A DNA stretch of 64,000 bases from Bacteroidota bacterium (lineage in GTDB: Bacteria > Bacteroidota > Bacteroidia > Chitinophagales > UBA10324): NCBI GenBank assembly GCA_014190575.1, contig BJGQ01000007.1:1-64000 (forward strand), read 5' to 3'. Position 1 is the first letter of the stretch. Each line of letters begins with the position of its first letter. Below the pieces are notes generated by a model. It searched no databases. It had not been told where the DNA came from and saw only the letters and a list, made by a program, of their open reading frames with translations. Shown piece after piece: positions 1 to 8,873 of the stretch. Made by a program: the position numbers and the translations under genes.

Positions 1-137
1 TAAATTCAAAAGCAAGCGCAGAAATGTATGCTTTGGATATTCGCCGGGCATTGGATTACCTTGGCGAGATAACAGGTGAAATTACGAATGAAGATTTGCT
101 CGATAATATTTTCTCCCGGTTTTGTATTGGAAAGTAG
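1..137 (+). CDS. mnmE: tRNA uridine-5-carboxymethylaminomethyl(34) synthesis GTPase MnmE, C-terminal end only (5' truncated by window edge)
   Basis: Frame 3 reads ...[44 protein letters not shown]; the C-terminal IFSRFCIGK motif is characteristic of MnmE. Confidence 0.9.
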   Translation, partial: NSKASAEMYALDIRRALDYLGEITGEITNEDLLDNIFSRFCIGK

Positions 138-159
138 TATTTTTAAAATACTTCTAACA

Positions 160-525
160 TTACTTTTTTGAATATGATAAATCAACTCCAGTAAAATCAG
201 CGCAGGTCAAATCGGTGCCGGATAAAATTGTAAATTTCAGAATTGCATTAACCAATACAGCACCCTCAATATCGGCATTTGTAAGATCGGCATTTGAAAG
301 ATTGGCACCCGTTAATTGTGTTCCTTTCAAATAAGCACCTCTAAGCTTGGCGTTTGAAAGATCAGCCCCGCATAAATTTGCATTTGAAAGATCAGCCCCG
401 TTTAAATTTGCTCCTTTTAAGTTTACATTATCAAGTTGCAAACCTTTTAAGTCGCACCAACTTAAATCAATTTCTCCAATAGAACCTAAGTTGATATATT
501 CCTTGATTTTTTCTAATGGAGTCAT
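160..525 (-). CDS. pentapeptide repeat protein
   Basis: 121 aa with tandem A(D/N)LXX repeats (ANLNGADLSNANLCGADLSNAKLRGAYLKG...). Confidence 0.9.
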   Translation of the reverse strand: MTPLEKIKEYINLGSIGEIDLSWCDLKGLQLDNVNLKGANLNGADLSNANLCGADLSNAKLRGAYLKGTQLTGANLSNADLTNADIEGAVLVNAILKFTILSGTDLTCADFTGVDLSYSKK

Positions 526-685
526 TTTATCTATCTAAGATGCCAAGTGATTATTAAATTTAGAAGTCAGATTATAATTGCTCAAATCGAAAATTAATTT
601 TATTAATATTGTTTACTGATAAGAAAATTAAAAATAATAATTGAACTCATAAATAATTTATAAATGATTTTTAAATCAGTTTAAA

Positions 686-1069
686 ATGTCAGTAATAAAA
701 AAATCAGAAGCAATATTTTTTTTAGCTACTTCAATGGGAAAGGCTGATGGTGAATTATCAATTGATGAAATTAAAAGTGCGTTCTCAATTCCAATATTTG
801 CGGCGATTTGCAATGATGTGGATGAAACTGAAATTTCTGTAAAAATAAAATCTGGTAAACTTAATATCGATTCAGCTATGGCAATTTTAAAACAATTATC
901 AAAAAACGATCGGCTTGAAGCAATGGTTGTTTGTTACAGTGTTGGCATTTCTGATAATGTTATAACTACAGGCGAAAAAGAGTTATTAGATAAACTATGT
1001 GTTGAATTTGGATTTGATAATCTGAATGAAGTTATTGATAGATATAAGGAGTTAAATAAAAAAAATTAA
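686..1069 (+). CDS. small TerB-like / hypothetical protein
   Basis: 127 aa helical protein (SMGKADGELSIDEIKSAF...ITTGEKELLDKLCVEFGF) resembling TerB-type domains; weak recognition. Confidence 0.55.
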   Translation: MSVIKKSEAIFFLATSMGKADGELSIDEIKSAFSIPIFAAICNDVDETEISVKIKSGKLNIDSAMAILKQLSKNDRLEAMVVCYSVGISDNVITTGEKELLDKLCVEFGFDNLNEVIDRYKELNKKN

Positions 1070-1110
1070 TTTTTAAAAAGGAGTCTTGGTTTTTTAGAAA
1101 TAAGTCTCGC

Positions 1111-2022
1111 TCAATCGTGCGGAGTGTTTTCCATCACCTTAAAAATATGTAGTAGGTAAGGAAACAATGCATCCATGCTTTCTTGTGCACCACGAGTAGA
1201 ACCTGGCAATGCAAGTATTAGTGAATTACCTTTTAATCCTGCGATGCTTCGCGATAACATAGCATAAGGCATTTGTTGTTGTCCATAATTTCTTGCGGCC
1301 TCTGCTATACCTGGAATTTCTCTGTCGAGCATTGGACGAATGGCTTCGGGAGTTACATCTCGCTTTGATAAACCCGTGCCACCAGTGAGTATAATTAAAT
1401 CAAGTTTGCTTTCGTAAAGTGATTGAACTTTTTCCTGGATAATTTTTACTTCATCAACAATTATAGAATAATCGTCAATGGATGTATTGAATTTTTTCAG
1501 TTTCTCAATTATTGCTTTACCTGCAAAGTCTTGTTTTTTTCCGGCTGAAATACTATCAGAACAAACCACTACTGCAGTTTTTATTGTTCTGCTGAGTGTA
1601 TCGTTGTACTGTGATTTACCTCCTTTTTTCTTCAGCAATTTTATACCAACGATTTCAATTTCTTTATCAATTGGTTTTAGCATATCGTAAATTGTTAAAG
1701 CCACCACTGAGGCACCGTGCATGGCTTCCACTTCCACTCCTGTTTTATAAATCGTGTGAACTTCTGTTTCAATAATTATTTCGAGCCCTTCAATTTTATG
1801 AGTGACTGCCGCAAACTCAACAGGCAGCGGATGACAATCCGGAATCATGTCACTCGTTTTTTTAATGGCGAACAAACCTGCTATACGACTTGCTTCCAAC
1901 ACATCACCTTTCGGAACAGTTTTATTTTTTACAGCATCAATAGTTTCCTGCTTGCTCACTTTTACAATTGCTTGTGCTATTGCGGTTCGATGAGTAAATA
2001 TTTTTTTTGTGATGTCAATCAT
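1111..2022 (-). CDS. moaCB: bifunctional molybdenum cofactor biosynthesis protein MoaC/MoaB
   Basis: MoaC half (SDMIPDCHPLPVEF, EVEAMHGASVVALTIYDMLKPIDK) fused to MoaB half (LILTGGTGLSKRDVTPEAIRPMLDREIPGIAEAAR). Confidence 0.9.
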   Translation of the reverse strand: MIDITKKIFTHRTAIAQAIVKVSKQETIDAVKNKTVPKGDVLEASRIAGLFAIKKTSDMIPDCHPLPVEFAAVTHKIEGLEIIIETEVHTIYKTGVEVEAMHGASVVALTIYDMLKPIDKEIEIVGIKLLKKKGGKSQYNDTLSRTIKTAVVVCSDSISAGKKQDFAGKAIIEKLKKFNTSIDDYSIIVDEVKIIQEKVQSLYESKLDLIILTGGTGLSKRDVTPEAIRPMLDREIPGIAEAARNYGQQQMPYAMLSRSIAGLKGNSLILALPGSTRGAQESMDALFPYLLHIFKVMENTPHD

Positions 2023-2246
2023 GCTTTAAAATGATTTATTGAACTTTTTAATAGGAATGCGAAGAAAGATATTCAGAATTAAATTCAACCGATATATTTA
2101 ACCACATTAAAAATATAACATGGCACACTGGACACTTGAAAACATTTCACCAGCAAAAATTTCTATCAGACCAGAAGAATGTGGAAATTATTTTGAGATA
2201 ACCTTCACATTGAAATACCACAATAATCCATTGGGAGTGGGGCAAT

Positions 2247-2300
2247 TTCTTGAGCAATCGCTGTCCGGTGAGTGAATACTTTATTGGTGATGTCGATCAT
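2247..2300 (-). pseudogene. moaC N-terminal relic (about 18 codons)
   Basis: Minus strand reads MIDITNKVFTHRTAIAQEIA, near-identical to the moaCB N-terminus MIDITKKIFTHRTAIAQAIV, then similarity stops abruptly. Confidence 0.8.
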
Positions 2301-2410
2301 AATTTATAAATGATTTTTGGAATTGATGTATTCAACTGCGAATAAAACTATTTTTAAATAATATATATTTTTTTAAATTTTGCTTGCTTAAAGCAAAAAC
2401 TCATTCAACA

Positions 2411-3307
2411 ATGAAACCATTAAAAATTAATAAAGACCTTTTAGATTATTATGGAGTAGATGGACCACCTCCAGAAACGCCAATACAAGATATGATTCAA
2501 GTAATTGCAATGCGAACCTCAATGGCCTTAGGAGGGGCAGTAGCTACAAAACCTAATCGTGCTAAGGATCAACATCTTAGTTCTTTATGGAAAATAGATC
2601 CAATCAGTCCTGCTCTTTCAGCAAAATATCTTGCCGATGCCTTTGACTATGGCACGCCAAAGGACGGGAGTGTTTTTTGGAGTAGTGTTGATAAAAACAA
2701 AGTAGTTACTGAAGTAAGAAAAATGAACAAGGCTGCCGGCAAGATAAAATTTGGTTCCCTTGAATCTACAACAGATGCACGCTTTGTTGATGGAGCATTT
2801 AAATACGAAGCTGGTGTAAACAAAGATTTCTGGAAACTTGCATCTGCAAAATATGGTGAGGGAGCTTTAGGTCATGTCACAGTATTTCAAGTATTTGGAC
2901 TAAAAGAAGATACTATTTTTTGGAAAGATGAATTTCCTGAGGTGTTGAATGGAATGAATAAGAAACTATCCGTAGGTGTGACTCCTGATGTTTGCGATAT
3001 AACAATTGCAGTTATTAATCCAGTAAATTGGCCTTCATTAAAAGTTAAATTGTATACTAATGCTGATATATGTAGGATACCAATTGTGGTATCAAAAAAT
3101 TTAGGAAAAGATAAAAATGGATGGGACATTCGTCCAACAAAAAGAGAGGAAGTCAAAATGACAAAAACTGTAGGGTCTGGGAAAATACCAATAACAGTTC
3201 GTAATTATTGGGAGCAAAAGGGAACTGTTTTACATAGTGCCGCCGCTCGTGAAGTTGAGTCGAATCCTAGATCTGTTGTGTATGATAGTTTTTTACCATT
3301 TATGTAA
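2411..3307 (+). CDS. hypothetical protein, possible orphan polymorphic-toxin-like domain
   Basis: Intact ORF; the ORF track starts at 2384 on a non-ATG codon, with the first ATG at 2411. Pattern VFWSS...KIKFGSLESTT...FWKLASAKYGEGALGHVTVFQVFGLKEDTIFWKDEFPEVL resembles C-terminal toxin domains by eye only. Confidence 0.5.
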   Translation: MKPLKINKDLLDYYGVDGPPPETPIQDMIQVIAMRTSMALGGAVATKPNRAKDQHLSSLWKIDPISPALSAKYLADAFDYGTPKDGSVFWSSVDKNKVVTEVRKMNKAAGKIKFGSLESTTDARFVDGAFKYEAGVNKDFWKLASAKYGEGALGHVTVFQVFGLKEDTIFWKDEFPEVLNGMNKKLSVGVTPDVCDITIAVINPVNWPSLKVKLYTNADICRIPIVVSKNLGKDKNGWDIRPTKREEVKMTKTVGSGKIPITVRNYWEQKGTVLHSAAAREVESNPRSVVYDSFLPFM

Positions 3308-3604
3308 GAAATCAGAATTTTCAGTTTTTATGGTTCCTTTTAAAAAAACATAAAAGTTGTAAAAAACGATTGAATAAACTATAGCTTATAAATTTAAGAA
3401 GTCACTGAATCAATAACCATATTGAGTTTTAATATTAATATTTTCTGTTGCTTCGTCGGACAAAATGGAAAATAAATCGACAATGTTAAATGAATAGTTT
3501 GATGATTACTATTAGTAAATTTTGGGAAATATAATCCTAAATGGGTTTTGTTATTTTAAACAATGCATTTTATTTTAAAATCGGAGACTTAAATCTGCGC
3601 CTTT

Positions 3605-3763
3605 GCATTTTTTTTTAAACTACCTAACTTTTGTGGATGTTTATATAACAACTTTTTACTCCGGTCACATAGCTTTAATGCCATGCAAGTCAGTGGTGGT
3701 ATTATTTAGTAGCATTTCAAAGAAATGGAATGTCGCACTGAGAATTCCTGGTTTTACTTCATC
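3605..3763 (-). pseudogene. decayed copy of formate dehydrogenase / molybdopterin oxidoreductase C-terminus
   Basis: Minus strand reads DEVKPGILSATFHFFEMLLNNTTTDLHGIKAM*PE*KVVI*, aligning to DEVKPGILSTTFHFPEVLLNIITSDEHDSEAMCPEYKVVAV of the 4037-4315 fragment, with three in-frame stops. Confidence 0.8.
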
Positions 3764-3777
3764 AAATATTATTGAAT

Positions 3778-3936
3778 TTATATTATAATAATTAACTGAA
3801 TTAATTCTTTGAATACATCGACTTTCGAAACTTTAATATTGATATGGATATCAATAATTTCCTTCTTGTTTATTTTAACAATTTGTGAATCTATTTCTGC
3901 TCGGTGAGTGAATTTTTTATTGGTGATGTCGATCAT
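3778..3936 (-). pseudogene. moaC N-terminal relic (about 50 codons, diverged)
   Basis: Minus strand reads MIDITNKKFTHRAEIDSQIVKINKKEIIDIHINIKVSKVDVFKELIQLI..., aligning with moaCB MIDITKKIFTHRTAIAQAIVKVSKQETIDAVKNKTVPKGDVLEASRIAGL; it lacks the catalytic region. Confidence 0.75.
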
Positions 3937-3961
3937 GATTGAATTTGATTAAAGAAAAGAA

Positions 3962-4030
3962 TGAGGTCATTCCGAAGAATGAGGAATCTGATATTAAAAA
4001 CAGAAATGCTTCCTTCGTCAGCTTGACAAT
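3962..4030. repeat. possible degraded dispersed intergenic repeat (gtcattccgaagaatgaggaatctgat...)
   Basis: Non-coding; resembles 'GTCATTCCGA..GAGGAATCT' intergenic repeats seen in Bacteroidota; only one copy noticed in this window. Confidence 0.3.
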
Positions 4031-4036
4031 GGATGC

Positions 4037-4315
4037 TTAAACTTTCACCGGTACATTTTGCTTTTTAAAACTTCCTTTGCTTTTACGGATGTTTACGGCC
4101 ACTACTTTGTATTCGGGGCACATAGCTTCACTATCGTGTTCATCGCTTGTAATAATGTTTAGCAACACCTCAGGAAAATGGAAAGTGGTGCTGAGAATTC
4201 CTGGTTTTACTTCATCAGTAATTCTCGCTTTGATATCCACTTTACCACGAGGTGATTCCACACAAACCATATCGCCTTCGTTGATTAAATTTTTATTCGC
4301 ATCAACGCACTTGCT
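4037..4315 (-). pseudogene. formate dehydrogenase alpha subunit / molybdopterin-dinucleotide-binding C-terminal fragment
   Basis: ...VDANKNLINEGDMVCVESPRGKVDIKARITDEVKPGILSTTFHFPEVLLNIITSDEHDSEAMCPEYKVVAVNIRKSKG matches the C-terminal domain of molybdopterin oxidoreductases; the N-terminal bulk of about 600 or more residues is absent. Confidence 0.85.
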
Positions 4316-4331
4316 TTTTTTCTCTTATCGG

Positions 4332-4718
4332 TTATTTTTTTCTTGATCCAAAAAATAAAAATATCCAACCAGCTATAAAACACAATCCGCCAATTGGAGT
4401 AATTGGACCAGCCCATTTATAATTTACCAGACCTGTAATTTCATGTGTGCTGATTAAATACAAAGAACCTGAGAAAAAGACTACCCCAATTGTAAAGCAT
4501 ATTCCTGCCCATTGAAAAAATTTATTCTGGGAGTCTTTAATCAATATGCCGACAATGAATAATCCTAGTGCATGATAAAACTGATATCGAACACCGGTTT
4601 CGAATGTGCTTAAAAGTTCAGGAGATAATTTCTCTTTTAAAATATGTGCACCGAAGGCACCGAGTATCACCGCAATTGCTGCAAGAATAGATGCAGTAGA
4701 GAAAAATGTTCGTTGCAT
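4332..4718 (-). CDS. DUF423 family small membrane protein
   Basis: 128 aa, four hydrophobic segments, LGAFGAHILKEKLSPELLSTFETGVRYQFYHALGLF typical of DUF423/YgdD. Confidence 0.88.
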   Translation of the reverse strand: MQRTFFSTASILAAIAVILGAFGAHILKEKLSPELLSTFETGVRYQFYHALGLFIVGILIKDSQNKFFQWAGICFTIGVVFFSGSLYLISTHEITGLVNYKWAGPITPIGGLCFIAGWIFLFFGSRKK

Positions 4719-4778
4719 ACCTAGTTGTTGATTATGAATTCAGAGTGAATTGTTGTTAGAATTAGTTTCGCCGAAAGT

Positions 4779-7430
4779 ATGGTAAATAAAAGAATGATTA
4801 AATGGGCTGCTGTTATTGCAGTGCTGATTACAGTTGTGGTTGGTTCAATAAAATTTTTTAATCAGTACCAGCCAACAGGGCGCAATAATTTATTGAAACG
4901 CGCTGTTCCAAAAGACGCGGCATTTTTTATTGAAATACAAAATCTTAAAAAATTATCTGATGAACTTGTAAAGAAAAATTACACACCAGATTTAACACGG
5001 TTGCCTTTAATTCAAAAACTAAATGAATACTGTTCTATACTGAACCCGCTGTGTCAGAAAAATGATGATTGGCAAAAATCATTGTATCAAAACACAATTG
5101 TTGCTTCCTATAATTTTGTTGGCGATAATAATTTCGATATGGTATTGTTACTTGATTTCAGCAACTATGGTGAACCTGATTTTCAAAATCAATTATCAGT
5201 AATAAAAGCGAATGGTGATGAACGGAGCTTCAAAGGGGAAAAAATTTATGAAGTCAGTTTTCAGAATGGAAAAAAATTGAATATCGCTTTTCTGAATAAG
5301 ATTTGCATTATCAGTGCAACTGCTTCACTCACTGAAGATGCCATGGCGCAAATGCTTGGCCGAAATAGTTTAATGGAAGACAAATCATTTGCAGATTTAA
5401 TGCAGCAGGTGCCCGATGAATTTGAGATGTCATTCTATTTTAATTACAGCAAACTGGCTGATTTTTTTGGCGGATATGCTATACCTGAATCACAGGATTA
5501 TCAAACTGCACTTGCAGCTTTTGCGGGATGGTCAGTTTTTGATTTGAAGTTTACTGAAAATGAAATTGCTGTACATGGTTTTTCAATGGCGAATGAAAAA
5601 ACAAATTGGCTTCAACAATTTGATGCAACTACATTGTTAAAAAATGAAACGGGTAATGTGATTCCTGATGTTGCTGCAATTGTGATGAGTGCATCGTTGG
5701 GAACCAATTCCGCTTTTGATAAAATAAATTCTTCATTGCAAGCCAATCCTGATTACCGGCGGTACATTAAAACATGGATTGGAAATGAAATTGATTTTGT
5801 GTTAATAGAACCGGTCAATTCTAATTTTTCACCACAATCATTTCTTGTTTTCAATGGAGTAAATACAAAGCAGGCAACTGAGGTGCTTGGTCAATTTGCA
5901 ACAATAAAATCAGGTGGCGACAGTGCAGTGTTTATTAAATATAAATCAGTTTCAATTTTTCAGTTAAAAGTTGGCGATGCGTTTAAAACATATTTTCCAA
6001 ATGCATTAATTTCTGTTACCAATCCATATTGCTGCGTTTATAATAATTCGGTAATTATGGGAAATTCACTCGGACAATTAAAAATGTATATTGATAAACT
6101 CAATGATAAAAATATTTTATCCAATGAATTGTTTCAAAATTCATCTTTCAAAAATTCTCAATACTCATTCTGGTTCAATCCGGCGCGCTTAAAAGATTTT
6201 GTATTGTCGCTTTCAACTGACGATTTCAAGCAAAACTTCCAGCAATATTTTGAATGGATTCGGAAATGTAATTCAATCATTCTTCCATTCACGCTGAAAG
6301 AAAATTATTTTGAAACAAATGGTTCCATTTCATTTTCTGAATTGAAAAAATCATCTGAAGGATATGCATGGAAAACCCCATTGGATACTACGGCTATTTC
6401 AACTCCTGAGGTAATGCACGATGCTGATGGAAATAAAATTATTTTTATTCAGGATGCATTTTATCAGTTGTACTGCATAAACAAAGGTGGTGATGTGGTT
6501 TGGAAACGAAAAATGGATTCTCCGGTTATGGGAACAATTTACCAGATAGATTTATACAGTAATGGCCAACAGCAATATGTTTTAAATACTAGTGGAGGAA
6601 TTTATCTGTTTGATATAAATGGTAAAGACATTAATAACTTCCCAATCCGATTAGCTGCTCCAGCCACTTCAGCTTTAAGTATGATTGATTTTGACGGTAG
6701 GCAGCAATTCAAATATTTTGTATCGTGCAGCAATGGTTGCATTTATGGTTTTGAGAAAAGCGGTAAGCCACTGGGGGGCTGGAATCCGAATGCTGGAAAT
6801 GGAATAATAAAAAATGAAATGCAATTTTTTAAAGCCGGCAAAAATGAATTTTTAACTGTGGTAGATGCAAATGGAAAACTTCTATTGTTTGACCGCAACG
6901 GAAGAAAATCAAGTAAGGAATATAAAACTACTCTCACTATTTCAACACCGTTGATGATTGGAAAACAAAACCAATTGGTTGCCATTGACAGCACCGGAAA
7001 AATTTATGAATTGGGATTGGATGGAAAATCAAAACTATATAATCTCATTCCAGAAGAATCGAATTATGCAGTAATGAATATGGGAAGAGATACAGGAATG
7101 GAAATAAATTTATTATTCAATCAGAAATTATTGCGTATCGGAATTGATACTGCTCAACTATTTACTTACAATTTTGAAAGCAGCAATCCAACTCAATTGA
7201 AATTACTGAAGTGGGAAAACAGCAATGATATTTTAGTGCTTGCGTGGGATAATGCGAATGAGCAATTGTACCTGATAAATTCTGAAGGAAAATTATTAAA
7301 TGGTTTCCCCAAAAAAGGAAATGCGTATTCAGCACTGACAGATTTATATGGAAATAACGAAGCAATATTTTTGACTATACAGAACGGAAATGAATTGATT
7401 GCCTATTCAATTGATATTCTTTCTCCTTAA
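4779..7430 (+). CDS. large membrane-anchored hypothetical protein with DUF3352-like N-terminal part and beta-propeller-like C-terminal part
   Basis: 883 aa, N-terminal TM anchor (WAAVIAVLITVVVGSIKFF); C-terminal repeats (IIFIQDAFYQLYCINKGGDVVWKRKMDSPVMG..., FDRNGRKSSKEYKTTLTISTPLM) like PQQ/WD propellers. Confidence 0.6.
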   Translation: MVNKRMIKWAAVIAVLITVVVGSIKFFNQYQPTGRNNLLKRAVPKDAAFFIEIQNLKKLSDELVKKNYTPDLTRLPLIQKLNEYCSILNPLCQKNDDWQKSLYQNTIVASYNFVGDNNFDMVLLLDFSNYGEPDFQNQLSVIKANGDERSFKGEKIYEVSFQNGKKLNIAFLNKICIISATASLTEDAMAQMLGRNSLMEDKSFADLMQQVPDEFEMSFYFNYSKLADFFGGYAIPESQDYQTALAAFAGWSVFDLKFTENEIAVHGFSMANEKTNWLQQFDATTLLKNETGNVIPDVAAIVMSASLGTNSAFDKINSSLQANPDYRRYIKTWIGNEIDFVLIEPVNSNFSPQSFLVFNGVNTKQATEVLGQFATIKSGGDSAVFIKYKSVSIFQLKVGDAFKTYFPNALISVTNPYCCVYNNSVIMGNSLGQLKMYIDKLNDKNILSNELFQNSSFKNSQYSFWFNPARLKDFVLSLSTDDFKQNFQQYFEWIRKCNSIILPFTLKENYFETNGSISFSELKKSSEGYAWKTPLDTTAISTPEVMHDADGNKIIFIQDAFYQLYCINKGGDVVWKRKMDSPVMGTIYQIDLYSNGQQQYVLNTSGGIYLFDINGKDINNFPIRLAAPATSALSMIDFDGRQQFKYFVSCSNGCIYGFEKSGKPLGGWNPNAGNGIIKNEMQFFKAGKNEFLTVVDANGKLLLFDRNGRKSSKEYKTTLTISTPLMIGKQNQLVAIDSTGKIYELGLDGKSKLYNLIPEESNYAVMNMGRDTGMEINLLFNQKLLRIGIDTAQLFTYNFESSNPTQLKLLKWENSNDILVLAWDNANEQLYLINSEGKLLNGFPKKGNAYSALTDLYGNNEAIFLTIQNGNELIAYSIDILSP

Positions 7431-7435
7431 ATAAA

Positions 7436-8134
7436 TCACCAAATAATTTCCTTCCTCATTTGTTGTTTTAACAATTCATTGGTTTTAGAAAAATGTTTGC
7501 AACCAAAAAAACCATTGTAAGCCGAGAAGGGAGATGGATGTGCCGCTTTCAAAATAAAATGTTTTGATTTATCTATGAGGGATTCTTTATCCTGTGCAAA
7601 GCGCCCCCATAACAAAAACACAACGCCCGATTTTTCTTTCGAAATGGTTTCAATCACTTTATCGGTAAACTGTTCCCAACCTTTTTTATGATGCGATGCC
7701 GGTTGATTTGCACGAACAGTCAACAGAGCATTCAACAACAATACTCCTTGTTTCGCCCATCGTTCTAAATTTCCTGATGCAGGAATTTCATTTCCTAAAT
7801 CAGAATTAATTTCTTTAAAAATATTTTGCAATGATGGCGGAGGCTTTACTCCATGAGGAACTGAAAAACACAAGCCATGTGCTTGCCCTGCTCCATGATA
7901 TGGGTCTTGACCAAGTATCACCACTTTCACTTCGTTGAACGGAGTGAGATTAAACGCATTGAATATTTGTGAACCTGCCGGATAAATAATTTGTCCATCT
8001 GCTTTTTCCTGCAATAGAAATTTTTTTAGTTCAATGAAGTAGGGCTTTGTGAATTCTTCCTTCATCACTTGCTTCCAGCTTTCTTCCAATACTGGATTGA
8101 TATTTACAGGTGTTAAATTTTCTGATTCAGTCAT
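7436..8134 (-). CDS. ung: uracil-DNA glycosylase
   Basis: VVILGQDPYHGAGQAHGLCFSVPHGVKPPPSLQNIFKEI, LLWGRFAQDKESLI, AAHPSPFSAYNGFFGCKHFSKTN; start placed at internal MTESENLTP. Confidence 0.95.
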   Translation of the reverse strand: MTESENLTPVNINPVLEESWKQVMKEEFTKPYFIELKKFLLQEKADGQIIYPAGSQIFNAFNLTPFNEVKVVILGQDPYHGAGQAHGLCFSVPHGVKPPPSLQNIFKEINSDLGNEIPASGNLERWAKQGVLLLNALLTVRANQPASHHKKGWEQFTDKVIETISKEKSGVVFLLWGRFAQDKESLIDKSKHFILKAAHPSPFSAYNGFFGCKHFSKTNELLKQQMRKEIIW

Positions 8135-8236
8135 ATTAAAATTGAATGAAAACAAACCTAAACGATTCTGAATTAATGAATGCAATCATTCTGAAACAAG
8201 GTTTTATTTTAGCGATAAAGCATTGACTTGCTTTAA

Positions 8237-8244
8237 TATATTTG
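8237..8244 (+). promoter_or_regulatory. possible -7 element of tRNA-Arg promoter (TATATTTG, matches TAnnTTTG)
   Basis: TATATTTG lies 17 bp upstream of the tRNA 5' end; no convincing TTG -33 box at the expected spacing. Confidence 0.35.
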
Positions 8245-8261
8245 CGGCGCTAAAAAATTCA

Positions 8262-8334
8262 GGTCCGGTAGCTCAGGGGATAGAGCAACAGCCTTCTAAG
8301 CTGTGGGTCATTGGTTCGATTCCAATCCGGATCA
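8262..8334 (+). tRNA. tRNA-Arg (anticodon TCT)
   Basis: Cloverleaf: acceptor GGTCCGG/CCGGATC, D-arm GCTCAGGGGATAGAGC, anticodon stem ACAGC-CTTCTAA-GCTGT, T-arm ATTGG-TTCGATT-CCAAT, discriminator A; 73 nt. Confidence 0.95.
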
Positions 8335-8375
8335 CATCCAGTAAAATTTATTTTCACAGTTAAATTACTTGCTAC

Positions 8376-8873
8376 TTGTTATTTGTTAAAAAAAGTCAGA
8401 TACCCGGCGCGGGCATGGGTTTGTACACTGATTCATTAATTAAAAAAGACGATAAGGTTTTAGAATACATTGGCGAAATTATTACTTGGGCCGAAGCAGA
8501 GAAGCGCGATGACGATGGCAAAGGCGGTTATGTTTTTTACATAACAAAATATAAGTGCATTGATGCATATGCCGAACCAAAAAATCTTGCGCGTTATGCA
8601 AATGATGCACGAGGGTTAACCCGTAAGGCAGGTTGCAAAAACAATAGTTACTATGCTGTTCGTAATCGCAGATCGTACATTATTGCAAGCAGACACATTA
8701 AGCCGGGAGAAGAAATTTTTGTATGGTATGGAACTGATTATTGGTTGCCGTGGATTGAAAGTATAAAGGCGCAAAAGAAAAAGAAGCGTGATGAAGCCAA
8801 AGCAAAAGCGGCGCATAAAAAGTTAAAAATAAAAGTTCAGCCACATCACCATCCGAAAAAATCATCGCGATAG
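8376..8873 (+). CDS. SET-domain protein (putative lysine methyltransferase) with basic C-terminal tail
   Basis: IPGAGMGLYTDSLIKKDDKVLEYIGEIIT...NLARYANDARG...KNNSYYAV...ASRHIKPGEEIFVWYG; C-terminal Lys/His-rich tail; TTG start. Confidence 0.85.
   Translation: MLFVKKSQIPGAGMGLYTDSLIKKDDKVLEYIGEIITWAEAEKRDDDGKGGYVFYITKYKCIDAYAEPKNLARYANDARGLTRKAGCKNNSYYAVRNRRSYIIASRHIKPGEEIFVWYGTDYWLPWIESIKAQKKKKRDEAKAKAAHKKLKIKVQPHHHPKKSSR

Noticed and set aside
336-410. Short direct repeats (gaaagatcagccccg..aaatttgcattt) that could suggest a small repeat array
   Set aside because: They are the in-frame coding repeats of the pentapeptide protein, not a CRISPR or independent repeat.
3603-3788. 61-aa plus ORF and similar 4077-4346 plus ORF looking like homologous small proteins
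   Set aside because: Their similarity arises because both are antisense to the duplicated formate-dehydrogenase C-terminal fragments.
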